NCBI GenBank assembly: GCA_039654915.1
Contig: CM077598.1
Span: forward strand, 75,544,041-75,608,040
Reading direction: 5' to 3'
DNA from: Aquilaria yunnanensis
Lineage: Eukaryota; Streptophyta; Magnoliopsida; Malvales; Thymelaeaceae
DNA length: 64,000 nt
The stretch's first letter is position 1; each line of letters starts with the position of its first letter. The position numbers and the translations under genes were made by a program. Shown in pieces: positions 21,901 through 32,222 of this stretch. Under the pieces are notes generated by a model, which saw only the letters and a program-made list of their open reading frames with translations, ran no database searches and was not told the DNA's origin.

Positions 21901-24401
21901 ACCACGTTGCAGATTTGGAGGAAACCTTCCAAAAGCTCAGAGCCTTCGGGATTCGCCTTAACCCCGAGAAGTGTATCTTCGGGGTGACGTCGGGAAAATT
22001 CCTTGGGTACATGGTATCCGAAAGAGGCATCGACGCCAATCCTGAGAAGATTAAGGCTCTGCTTGAGTTCCGAACTCCTGCCACAGTGAAAGACGTGCAG
22101 AGACTAACCGGAAGAATAACCTCTCTGAGCAGGTTTATTTCCAGGTACGGAGATAGGTGTAGACCATTCTTCAAAGTCCTCACAAAGGCAGCAAAGATGG
22201 AAGGCGACCTCGGAAGAAACAATCATCCCTGGGATGAAGATTGCCAAAAGGCCTGGGAAGAACTCAAAGTCTACCTGGCCAGCCTGCCGACTCTGCGACA
22301 ACCTCGGGAGGGAGAACCCCTCGTACTGTACCTCGCCGTCACAGAAAAGGCCGTGAGCTCGGTCCTGATAAAAGAAGAAGGGCCGAAACAATGGCCGGTC
22401 TACTACGTCAGCAAGTCCCTGCATGGCGCCGAAGTCAGGTACCCTTTGCTTCAAAAAGCTATATACGCCTTGGTGCTTGCAGGAAGAAGACTGCGACCAT
22501 ATTTCCAGGCTCACCCCATCATCGTCCGAAGTAGTCTACCACTACGGGATGTTATGAAGAGAGTTGATCATTCGGGAAGGCTCTCCAAGTGGTGCATAGA
22601 GCTTGGCGAACACGAAATCACCTATGAGCCTCGGAAGGCCATAAAAGCCCAAGCATTGGCAGATTTTATCGCCGAAATACCCACCACTGAGGAGAACCAC
22701 TCAGATCCGAAAGAAGGTGAGCCAGAATGGACCTTGCATGTTGACGGAGCCTCGGGGTCCGAACACCAGGGAGCTGGAATAGTTATCAGAGGACCCGAAG
22801 GCCTAGAGGTGATGAAGGCTATCAAGTTCAGCTTCAACGTCACCAATAATGTGGCTGAGTATGAAGCCCTCATAGCGGGATTACGCTTGGCCAGAAAGAT
22901 TGGCGTGAGAAACTTAAGGGCTCACAGCGATTCCCAGCTGGTAGTTCGGCAGACGGCAGGAGATTATGGGGCGAAGGACCCAATCTTGGCAAAATACCAC
23001 GAGCTGGTAACAAAACTCATCCAAGAGTTTGACGCCGTGCGGATCGAAAATGTACCCCGGCGGAATAACACTGAGGCAGATTGCTTAGCGAAGTCCAAAA
23101 CATACACCGAGGTGCTAGACCATCCAAGCATCTCCGTGCTAAGCGTAACGACCTCGGGAATGGGGTGGAAGGACCCCATAAAGAGATACCTCGCAGAGAA
23201 TGAGCTCCCCGAAGACGCCGGCAATGCTGCAAGACTGCGAAGACGCGCCGGAAGATTCTTCCTGATTGGTGAAGAGTTATATCGGCAAGGATATGCAAAT
23301 CCGCTGCAGAGATGTGTGGGTGAAGAGGATACTGAGATGGTCCTCGAAGAAGTCCACGAAGGCATGTGCGGCTCGCACATTGGAACTGATGCCCTTGCAG
23401 CAGTGATACTCCGCCAAGGATACTTCAGGCCTACCCTGAGAAAGGACGCAAGGCAGTTCGTCCAGAAGTGCGGTAGTTGCCAGAGACATGCAAAAATCCA
23501 GAGGATACCCTCGGAAATGGTAACGTCGGCAGACTATCCTTGGCCCTTCGCAGTCTGGGGTATAGACCTCATTGGGCCACTCCCCACAGCGCCCGGAGGC
23601 GTGAAATTCTGCGTGGTAGCAGTGGACTATTTCTCAAAGTGGGTAGAGGCAGAACCACTAGCAACTATCTCGGCAAAAGAAGTGCAGAAATTCGTATGGA
23701 AAAACATCGTATGCAGATTTGGCATACCGAGGGTACTAGTAGCTGATAATGGATCCCAGTTCATAGACAAAGGATTCCAGGAATTCATCAGCGACCTCGG
23801 AATAAAGATGCACTTCGCCCCAGTAGCTCACCCCCAAAGCAATGGGCAGGTGGAAGTATCAAACAGGACCATAAAAGATGGCCTGAAAAAGAGACTTGGG
23901 GAAGCCAAGGGGAAATGGCCAGGAGAACTCCAAAGTGTATTGTGGAGCTACCGAACGACGCCACGAAGAGCCACAGGGGAAACTCCCTTCTCACTCGTCT
24001 TCGGAACAGAGGCCATTATCCCAATAGAGATAGTTCAGCCTTCAATACGGGTGCAAGTATTTGATGAAGGCGGAAACGACCTCGGTCTGAGAACTAAGCT
24101 CGACCTTGTGGCCGAACACAGAGAAATAGCCGAGCTGAGAAGAAAAGCTTTCCAGCAAAGAGTGGCCGCGGCTATCAACTTAAAAGCCAGGCCAAAAGAA
24201 ATCAAAAAAGGAGACCTCGTTCTCCGGAAGGCCGACTTTGCACCCCGAAGGCCATCTCACGGAGTACTTCGCGCAAATTAGGAAGGACCTTATCTGGTTC
24301 TCGCCGAAGTACGAAAAGGCGTGTACAGGCTTGGCGACGCCGAAGGCGTAGAATTGAAAAACACTTGGCATTCAGACGCCCTGAAAAAATTATACGCCTA
24401 A
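18903..24401 (+). pseudogene. A gag-pol polyprotein (1,832 codons, two nonsense codons)
   Basis: One frame from the ATG in the LTR ([11 protein letters not shown]) to the stop at 24399. Gag contains the [14 protein letters not shown] zinc-like block (about residue 475). Protease has the Tat-type LLDDGSNAD near residue 612. RT has YVDDM near 987, followed by the first RNase H. A second, archaeal-type RNase H (LHVDGASG, NNVAEYEALIAG, HSDSQLV) starts near 1278. Integrase shows the HHCC finger near 1486-1520 and DDE residues in GIDLIG, ADNGSQF and QVEVSN. A TAA at 19287-19289 (Glu in D) and a TAG at 24279-24281 (Trp in D) break it. The long open segment between them starts at 19290, so an apparent start at 19314 is internal. 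D has the same length, 5,499 bp, which supports the model. Confidence 0.95.
18935..18953 (+). other. A primer-binding site (candidate)
   Basis: TTTGGCGCCGTCTGTGGGA directly follows the 5' LTR. TGG-CGCCGT would pair with a tRNA 3' end of ACGGCGCCA type; which tRNA is not settled here. The same place is TTTGGCACCG in B, TTTAGCGCCG in C and TTTGGCGCCG in D and E0. It is translated as HLAPSVG within gag. Confidence 0.7.
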
Positions 24402-24550
24402 GGTTGAGCGGAAGAAATATATTGTACAAGAAATATTCTAAGTACAGAATGGTCTAGAGAAGAATGGTCTTGAGAAAAATTTTCAAGTATACCAAATTGT
24501 CCAAGACAGAATTCCGCGAAGGTGCTCGCCACGAAAAAAGCAGATGTGAC

Positions 24551-25040
24551 TTCCCGAAGTCCCTTGAGCCACTATGCTCGGGAAAAATGGGAAACAAGAA
24601 TCTTGCAAAGGTACTCGGCATAATCAGTGCAGAGAAAATTTTCCGAACACCCTTGAGCGAACATGCTCGGGAAAAAGGGAAAGCAAGAATCTCGCAAAAG
24701 TACACGCCAAAACAAAAGCAGAGGTAATTTCCAAACACCCTTGAGCGAACGTGCTCGGGAAAAAGGGAATGAGCAATCTCGTGAAAATTTTCCTAAGTCC
24801 CTTGAGCAAATATGCTCGGGACAATAGGAAGACAGAAAAATTTGGCTGAAGGTTTTCCGAAGGCCCTTGAGCGAACATGTTCGGGATAAAAGGAAACAAA
24901 AAGCCTGCAAAAGACTTAGCCAAATTTTTACAAACTTTCCAGAAAGTCTCTTGAGCGAGCACGCTCGGGACAAAGGAAGGTAAAAAGTTTCTTTGGTTGC
25001 AGGTTTTCCGAAAGTCCCTTGAAGCAAACGTGTTCGGGAC
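24551..25040 (+). repeat. Tandem repeats between pol and antisense gene in A (7 units)
   Basis: Seven diverged units of about 60-90 bp share CCCTTGAGCGAACATGCTCGG, with starts near 24563, 24652, 24740, 24801, 24865, 24950 and 25018. Each holds a short dyad GAGC-N6-GCTC. The block lies between the convergent 3' ends of gag-pol (24401) and the antisense gene (25173). Tat-clade elements are known for variable tandem repeats in this region. Confidence 0.85.
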
Positions 25041-25172
25041 AGTGGAAATGAAGAAACTTGCAAGAAAGGACTTAGCCGAAAAGATTGTTCATTTAGAGCA
25101 AACGCTGCCTTACAAAAGAAGTGTCCAAAGAAGGAGCACGAAGGAGAAAAATAAGAGGACCCCTAAAACAAA

Positions 25173-27521
25173 CTAGGGAGAGCCGGGCGGACGAAGACCA
25201 GGAAGCTTCAGATGCTCGACCTTGGACCACTGCCACCGAGGTCCCTCAGGAATATTTAGGCCCTCCAGAAAAGAGAGGTCCAAATCTGGGAACCTCTGCA
25301 GCACCTGGTGCCGAGCGAGGCAGAAGCCGTCCTGAAAGGCGACCTTGGCCATGTCATCAAAAGTACGTTTTTGAATGCCAAGGACATTGACCTCGTCCCT
25401 CAGCTCAGCAACCTCCTCTTCGAGCTCGCTTATCCCCAGCGTCTCTCCGGACTCCTTCTTCAGAGCCTCGACCTCGGCTTGAAGAGCAGTGTTCTCGTCC
25501 GTCAACCTCGACGCAAGACTGTCGGAAACAGCCTTGTCCTTGACAAGATCTTCGTTGGCGGCGAGCAGCCCCTTTACTTGGTCGCCGAGGTCGGCAATCT
25601 TCCGGGAGGAGTCCTTTTCAAGTTCTTCTCTTTTCTTCGAGAACTCCTCCCGAACGGCAGCAAGTTGCTGAGAACAATCCGCTGTCAGCTGCTGGTTGCT
25701 GGCGATCACCTTCGCAAGCGAAGCCTTCGCTTCACTGAGTTCCCGCGAAGTCGCATCCTTGGAGGCAGCCTGTCTGGCCACCCGAACTCGGAGATAACCA
25801 GCGTACTCCATCAGCTACGGCAAGGCAAAAGTCCAGGTTAGTACAAGTCTAAACACTTAGAAAATTGAGGAAAAAAGTGTAAAGACTATACCTGAGCAGC
25901 ATGCTCGGTGACTTTTGCGGCGAGGGTATTATCCCCCGGGTGAGCCGCCGCAATGGCCCGGAAGGAGGCGTCAGTGGTCATCCCCTTCCAGATCTCTTTG
26001 GTCATCTTCGGACAATCGTCGGAGAACAAATTCATATCCTCCGTGATTGTCCAAAAGGGCTCCAAGGGGATCTTCCCCTCAGGGATTGTGACATCGCGCA
26101 GGGCCCGTTTCCTTTCATGAATGGCCCTCCAGCCAGCAGTAAGAGGCTCCCCTGAAAGTGAGAAGGAAGTTAGGAGCAGAAGAAAAATTCGCGAAAGTAA
26201 AAGGAGCTGAACTTCCCCTAAAGGCATACCTGGAGGAACCTCGGAGACAGTGTCCTCGGGATCCTCGGGCCCCTCGGAAGAAAGACCCTTACCCTTCTGC
26301 CGGTACCGCTCCTCGGCGGTGGGTACTTCTACTACTACAGTGTTTCTGGGGGCCTCGAGGTCGAGAGGAGGCACCTCGGCGAAAGTAGCGGGGACCTCGG
26401 CCGGTGGAATTTCAACAAGACCAGCGTCTTCGCCAGCTTCTTCTTCCAAAAGCTCTGGCTGAGAAGACTGGAGAGCCTTCCTAACTCGCTTCGCCGAGGG
26501 TCCCGCCCCTGTCGTCTTCCTTCTTCGGGAAGCCGCCTTCTTTGTCTGCTCCCCCTTCTCCACTTGGCCAGAAAAGAGGGCCTTGTAATAAGCGGCAGCC
26601 CCATCGCCCATCTCTGAAAAAGAGAAGAAATATCAGCGTAAGTCCGAGGAAAAAGCATAAAGGGATGGAAGATTACTCACTTTCGGCAAAAGTTTCGAAA
26701 GAAGTCTCCCCCTTAAGGAGCTTGACCAGCCAGGAGTCCTTCCCGGCGATGGCGGGAGCGGGCATATTGGGGTCAGTCTCGTGCTCCTTAACCACTTTCA
26801 GCTCCCGAAGGACTTCTTCGGTCATCAACCTCCAGTTGATAGGAAAGGGGTAAAGAGCACGAGGAGAGACCTCGGGAGCCCAGTCAGCGACTGCCCGAAT
26901 GCGGGCGTCGAAATCCGCGAACACGGAAGCCAACGGTGGGGTCAGCAGCATCCTCGGATCAACGACGTCTGCGTTCAGCACTCCCTGAGCCCACCTGGTC
27001 GGGACATCAGACCAGTTCTTATCCACCTTGAGGAAAAAGAACTTAGGCTGCCACCCCCGCCAGCTATCCTTCGTGTCGAAGGTGAAGGTGAATTTTTTGC
27101 TCCCGGATCCCCGAGGCAGCAGAAAATAGAAGCCACCCTTCGGGACCACATAGAGCTTGTAGTACTGCATGAAAATGATGAAGTGGGGCTCTATCCCGAA
27201 CACGCCACACATGCAGAGGTAGGCGTTAAAATAGCAGTACGCGTTCGGGAGAAGCTGGTTCACAGCAATGCCATGGAATTGGCAGAACTCGCAAACCACC
27301 TTCGGGGGAGGATACCGAAGACCGGCCTTCAGTTGGGCTCGGAAGACGGTAACCTCGTCGCCACGGTTTGAAAAAGCAAAATGACTAGAACGAGGCAGTC
27401 TGGTCACAGCGTAAGACGGAAGAAAGAATTTTTTCTTCCACCTCTCTAGTTTTTCGGGGGTGGTACAGCAAGGATGGGCCAGAAGAGGTTTCTAGCTCTC
27501 GGGAACAGGCATCGCAGACAT
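25173..27521 (-). pseudogene. A antisense gene (aORF), 4 exons, about 708 codons, one stop
   Basis: A second gene, opposite to gag-pol. Exons on minus: 27521-26681, 26613-26230, 26151-25892 and 25814-25173; introns of 67, 78 and 77 bp with GT/AG ends and phases 1, 1, 0. Exon 1 encodes MSAMPVPES then a folded domain (FRAQLKAGLRYPPP, FHGIAVNQL, FFFLKVDKNW, ALYPFPINWRLM). This resembles, from memory, Pfam's 'putative gypsy type transposon' family (PF04195). Exon 2 is acidic and Pro/Glu-rich with a basic KKAASRRRK patch. Exon 3 carries EPFWTITEDMN. Exon 4 is a long coiled coil ending in KVAFQDGFCLARHQVL and LSFLEGLNIP. A TAG at 27492-27494 replaces a Trp present in C and D. A and C share the splice pattern (the 260-bp third exon is identical in length), which argues for a real spliced gene. 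Its function is unknown. Confidence 0.85.
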
Positions 27522-28360
27522 GAAAAAGAGTTTGAGATGGAAAAGAAAATAGTTTCCAGAAAAAACTCAGAAGACGAGTTTGGAAAAAACAACAGTTTTC
27601 CAGAAAAACTCAGAAAAACAGAGGAATCAAGTACTCTGGAAATCAAAACCCACCAAAAGATTTGCCTGAGGACGCCGTCGTGAAAGTTGGTAGGAAAAAG
27701 CTCTGATTAAAGAAGCTCCGCCACAGAAAGCGAGATAAAACGCAAGAACAGAGGGCAGAGCAGAAAAAGAGCAGAAAAACAGTAAGTGGGACTTATGATG
27801 GAATGGGCTATTTATAGGCCAAAGGTGGGTAACCGAAAGAACATCATAAGTACCCATTGGAGGCGAACCGTCACCGTAACTGCCCGCTGTACCCGAAAAG
27901 GTGCGCCCTCTGTAAATGACGCGCCTCTCCTCCAATGGCAAGAAGCCACGTGTCAACCGCTGCGCAGAAATGGGGGACGTGCCTCCCCAAACGTGCCTGG
28001 AAAACCGGGACACGCCTCCTGATTGGGACACGTCGCTTGACATCCCTGAGAAATGGAGACGCGCCGCTCAGTCTGACACGCTTGGCCATCAGACCTGCAG
28101 AAATAAAAAGCAGGCCACCTCGAGGACACTAAGAGACAGGCTATGGCTGAACAGCCCATGACTTTTGGGCAAGAGGTGTATCTTCGGTACAGGCTTTGCC
28201 TCGGAGACACCAAAGAATAGGCCAAGGCCGAACAGCCCAGACCCTCGGGCAAAAGGTGCGACCTCGGAACAGGTTATGCTTCCCAACAAGACTCCCAACG
28301 GCAACCTCGGAAAGAGATGCAAACCGAAGTCTTCACTTCGGCTTTCCAGAGGGGGGCATG
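27522..28360 (-). other. A: antisense-gene leader and 3' untranslated region
   Basis: Contains a TATA box on the minus strand for the antisense gene (27807-27819). Two diverged copies of a block with CGAAGATACACC/GGGCAAAAGG-like sequence lie at about 28140-28270. The polypurine tract AGAGGGGGGCATG (28348-28360) abuts the 3' LTR. No ORF in it is conserved among copies. Confidence 0.7.
27807..27819 (-). promoter_or_regulatory. TATA box of the A antisense gene
   Basis: CCTATAAATAG on the minus strand, about 290 bp upstream of the aORF ATG. D has the identical box at 41786-41796 and C has CCTATATATAT at 51197-51207, at similar distances. Confidence 0.7.
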
Positions 28361-29227
28361 TGATAGCCAAAGGCTGTCGCCTCAATCTGGCCGAATACCC
28401 TGCCACAACAACGGCCAGAAGAACTGGTGCTTCCCGGGAATAGGTGGAATCATGCACCTCGGGAGATAGCCTGAGAGCTCCGAGCCTCGGCACGCCAGTA
28501 AAACTTGAGGACTCCATTCGCCCCCCAAGGTTGTGAACAACGCGCCTTCAGAAAAGTGGCACCAGACATTGCTGCCCGAATATGATATCCCCGAAGGCGG
28601 AACCCCCTGGAACAGGGAACCCCCGAACTGAGGGTAGGCTTCCCGAAGAGGCTCTGTCCGAACTAGAGGACGACCTCGCCCAGGGACCTCGGGAGTACGG
28701 CAGGCGCATTTAAGGAAGCATTTAAGGAAGCCTCTGACACGTCCCACCACAGACGTAAAAAGTCGCCCTGACGCGCAGACGCCATCAGAATCATATCATG
28801 GCCCGTCTCAGCACAAGGCTCGAGGCCATCTAGTTACCAACTATCTGTCCCCTACGCCCAGACGTTCAGGAGCATCCGACCGCACACGTGTCATGATCTG
28901 AACGGGCTAGGTATTCCTATATATACAGGAAATAAATACTTGACAGGAGGTTGGCAGGCCGGATATACAGCTCCCACACCCTGAGAAAATACCAGGCGAG
29001 ACTTTTCTGCCTTTCTCTTTGAGCTAGTGACTTTCTCCTTCTTCCGGCCACCACTGACTTGGGCGTCGGAGGCTCCCCCCCCGGAAAAACACTCCGGGGG
29101 CCTCCTAACCCTGTTTACCAGCTTTTCAGGTACTCTCCTTGGGGCGATCCACCTTCCAGGCGTTCTTCCTCCTAGAAGTCTCCTCAACAGTCATCATGAC
29201 TCACAACGATGAGGCCTTGGGCCATCA
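28361..29227 (+). repeat. A 3' LTR (867 bp)
   Basis: Same length as the 5' LTR with about four mismatches. It is followed by CTCAA and the resumption of E1 RNase H coding. Confidence 0.96.
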
Positions 29228-32092
29228 CTCAAGATCATGAACAGGGTAGTTCAACTCATTAGGCCTCAGCTGTCTCGAACCATAAGCAATCACCTGACTG
29301 TCCTGATGTAGAACACAACCTAAACCTGAACCTGACGCATCAGTATAAACTGTAAAGGCTCTGTCCGGGTCTGGTAACACAAGTATGGGTGCACTGGTCA
29401 ACTTTTCCTTCAGCTTCATGTAGGCTTCTTCACACTTCGGTGTCCACTCAAATTTCTGAGCTTTCCTGGTCAATGCTGTCAACGGCGTAGCTATCACAGA
29501 GAATTTCTCTATGAAGCGTCTGTAGTAACCTGCTAGACTCAAGAAACTCCTGACCTCTGTAACTGTAGTCGGTCTCTTCCAATCAACCACTGCTTGAACC
29601 TTTTCAGGATTAACTGCCAAACCTTGAGCACTGATAATATGCCCCAAAAACTGAATCCTCTCGGACCAAAATTCACACTTAGACAATTTTGCATAGTACT
29701 GATTATCCTTCAGCACTTGCAAAACCGTTCTAAGGTGCTCCTCATGCTCCGCTGTAGACTGTGAATAGATCAGAATATCATCGATGAAGACCTCAACAAA
29801 CTGATCCAGAAATGGCTTAAAGATCCGATTCATAGCTTCCATAAACACTGCTGGAGCATTAGTCACACCAAAAGGCATAACCGTATACTCATAATGCCCG
29901 TACCTTGTCCTGAAGGCAGTCTTCGGAATGTCTTCCTCCTTAACTCTGATCTGAAAATACCCAGACCGAAGATCAATCCTGGAAAACACTCTCGCTCCTC
30001 TGAGTCTGTCAAACAAATCATCAATTCTAGGAAGTGGATACTTATTCTTAACTGTCACTGCATTCAACTTCCTGTAATCGATGCACAACCTGAAAGTCCC
30101 ATCTTTCTTCTTCACAAATAACACTGGAGCTCCCCACGGTGATACACTCGGTCTTATGAAACCTTTCCCTAGCAGTTCCTCCAACTGCTTCTTCAACTCA
30201 TCCATCTTAGGAGCCGACATCCTATAAGGTGGTACTGAAATAGGCTCAACCCCTGGTTACAGATGGATAGCAAACTCAGTATCCCTCCTAGGTGGTAACC
30301 CAGGTAACTCCACTGGAAACACCTCAGGAAACTGATTAGCTACAGGAATGCTTCCCAACTCCTCCTCTATAGCTACTCCATTCAACGAATAATACTCCTC
30401 TTCACCCACTACAGGGATGGTATCTACAAGTCTAAGGTGTAAACTCTTAGCACTAGATGCCAACCCTCCTGTGCAAGTCACTCTAGCTCCTTGAGCATCA
30501 GTGATGTCAACTGAGTGATTCGCACAGTTAATTTGTGCCTTGTGCTTACTCAACCAATCCATTCCCAACACTAGGTCATAAGATTTCAACTCAATCACCC
30601 ACAACTCACAACAAAAGTCATGATCACCTAACTGCAAAGGATACCTAGTAACCACTTCATTGGTCACAATAAAACCTCTCCCTGCAGTCCTGATGAGTCT
30701 CAACTCACCCGCAATTTCACGCTGTAAACTATGCTTATCTACCAAGGCAGAAGATATCACTGAAAGAGTAGCTCCCGTATCGAAAAGCACTCTAACACTA
30801 CTGCTCAGAAAAGTAAAATTACCTCGTACAGCTGGCGGTTCTCTAGCCGCCTGGTTCGTCAAAGCGAAGACTCTCGGGTTCACTGCTGCAGCAACTACTC
30901 CAGGCCGGTTCCCAATGGCAAGCGGTACTAGAGGTAAAGCCCGAGGCCGACCTGTAACTGAACGAACTCTTGGGTAGTCCCTGGCCCAATGCCCTCTCTG
31001 ACCACAGACATTACAAATATCTGTGCCCAGTGTACATGGTCTTCCACCATGGAACCGTCTGCACCTAGGACACACACCTGTCCTCCCCCTCTTAGATGGA
31101 TCCTGGTTCCCTACCATTGGTCGCTTTCCAGCACTTTTCCCCAAGTTAGATGGCCCAGCTTCCACCTTTTTCACAGGTGCTCTGGAATCCTCGAATTCCC
31201 TTTCCAATGCCAATGCCTTCTGAACCATTTGGCGATAACTCCTGATGTCAACTGTCGCCATATACCTCCTGAAAATAGGCTTCAGGCCTTGGGAAAACTT
31301 CTTGGCTTTCAGCTCATCATTACCCAACATATATGGAGCATACCGAATAAGTGAGTTGTAACGCTGCTCATACTCCCGTACTGACATCTCCCCCTGAGTC
31401 AAATTCTCAAACTGGATCCTCCTCTGATCCTGTGCAGCTTCACTGATATACTCCTGTCTGAACTTCTTCTCGAAGTCTGTCCACTTGAGCACCTTTTTCT
31501 TGTGCTCTGGACGAGTGCCATTACTCTCCCTCAATAACTCCATCACGTCGTCCCACCAAAGACTGGCTCTCCCTCTCAGAAAGAATGGTACCAAAACCAT
31601 CCTCTGCTCTGACTCATAACCACCACAAGTGAAGAGTCTGTTCATAATGGACAACCAGTCCTCTGCTCTATCAGGATCTCCTGTCCCGTCGAAGCTAGGT
31701 GGATCAACTGTCTTGAACTTTTCCAGCAACCTCATCTGATGTGGAGTGTCTCCCCTCCTTGGAGCCTCCATCATCTCTGGTTCCTCAACCTCCTCAAGAA
31801 CTTGATTTCTGGGTTCCTGAGCTCTAGGCACTTGCTGTTGCTCAGCATGCCTTTCCTGTTCCTGTTGTGGCTCAACTTCCTCCTGGACAACACCTCTGTC
31901 CCCATAATCTCTGAACATCTCTGTTACAAGAGTGTTCATGCCCTGTGCCACCTGAGACATAGTCTCAGTCAAACCCTGTAGCACTCTGGATATCTCATCC
32001 AACCTCGCCACAACTGGGTCACTAGAACCTTCACCAGGTTCTCCAGTCCCCCTCGAAGTTACAGACCTCGTATCAACCATAATAACCTGCAA
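29228..32092 (-). pseudogene. E1 gag, protease, RT and start of RNase H
   Basis: Reads on minus from the ATG at 32092 (or MVDTRS 12 bp downstream). The gag core carries the RAEDWLSIMNRLF block typical of Ty3/gypsy gag and a zinc knuckle near residue 360 reading CNVCGQRGHWARDY. The last knuckle cysteine is Tyr here, which should weaken RNA binding. Protease has DTGA near residue 438, RT has FIDD near 770, and RNase H begins [14 protein letters not shown] at 30254-30256, between protease and RT, breaks the frame; Gln or a similar residue is expected. The frame reaches the A insertion at 29228 and continues at 18062. With two nonsense codons this copy cannot make a full polyprotein. Confidence 0.94.
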
Positions 32093-32203
32093 CCACAGCC
32101 AGACAACATTTCCCCAGATGTTGGTCAGTACTAACTTCCTAGCACTTGGACTTTACTACTAGATCTCAGTCTAAGCCTCCAATATCTATGAAATAAACCC
32201 TTA

Positions 32204-32215
32204 GCTCTGATACCA
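32204..32215 (-). other. E1 primer-binding site (initiator tRNA-Met)
   Basis: TGGTATCAGAGC on the minus strand, 7 nt from the end of the 5' LTR. This is the classic plant initiator-Met site of Ty3/gypsy chromoviruses. Confidence 0.92.
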
Positions 32216-32222
32216 AAAACAC

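Larger units (their letters stand above)
18068..29227 (+). mobile_element. A: Tat-clade Ty3/gypsy element (11,160 bp)
   Basis: LTRs of 867 bp (18068-18934 and 28361-29227; TGATAGCC...CCATCA) are flanked by 5-bp duplication CTCAA (18063-18067 and 29228-29232). It is inserted in the RNase H region of E1. Gag-pol is on +, an antisense spliced gene is on -, and tandem repeats lie between them. About four mismatches between its LTRs (about 0.5%) indicate a young insertion, consistent with its position inside E1. The extra RNase H and the antisense ORF place it in the Tat (Ogre/Retand-type) clade. Confidence 0.96.

Noticed and set aside
24551..25040. Regularly repeated palindromic units resembling a CRISPR array
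   Set aside because: Units are diverged, spacers are not unique equal-length sequences, and the context is a plant retrotransposon.
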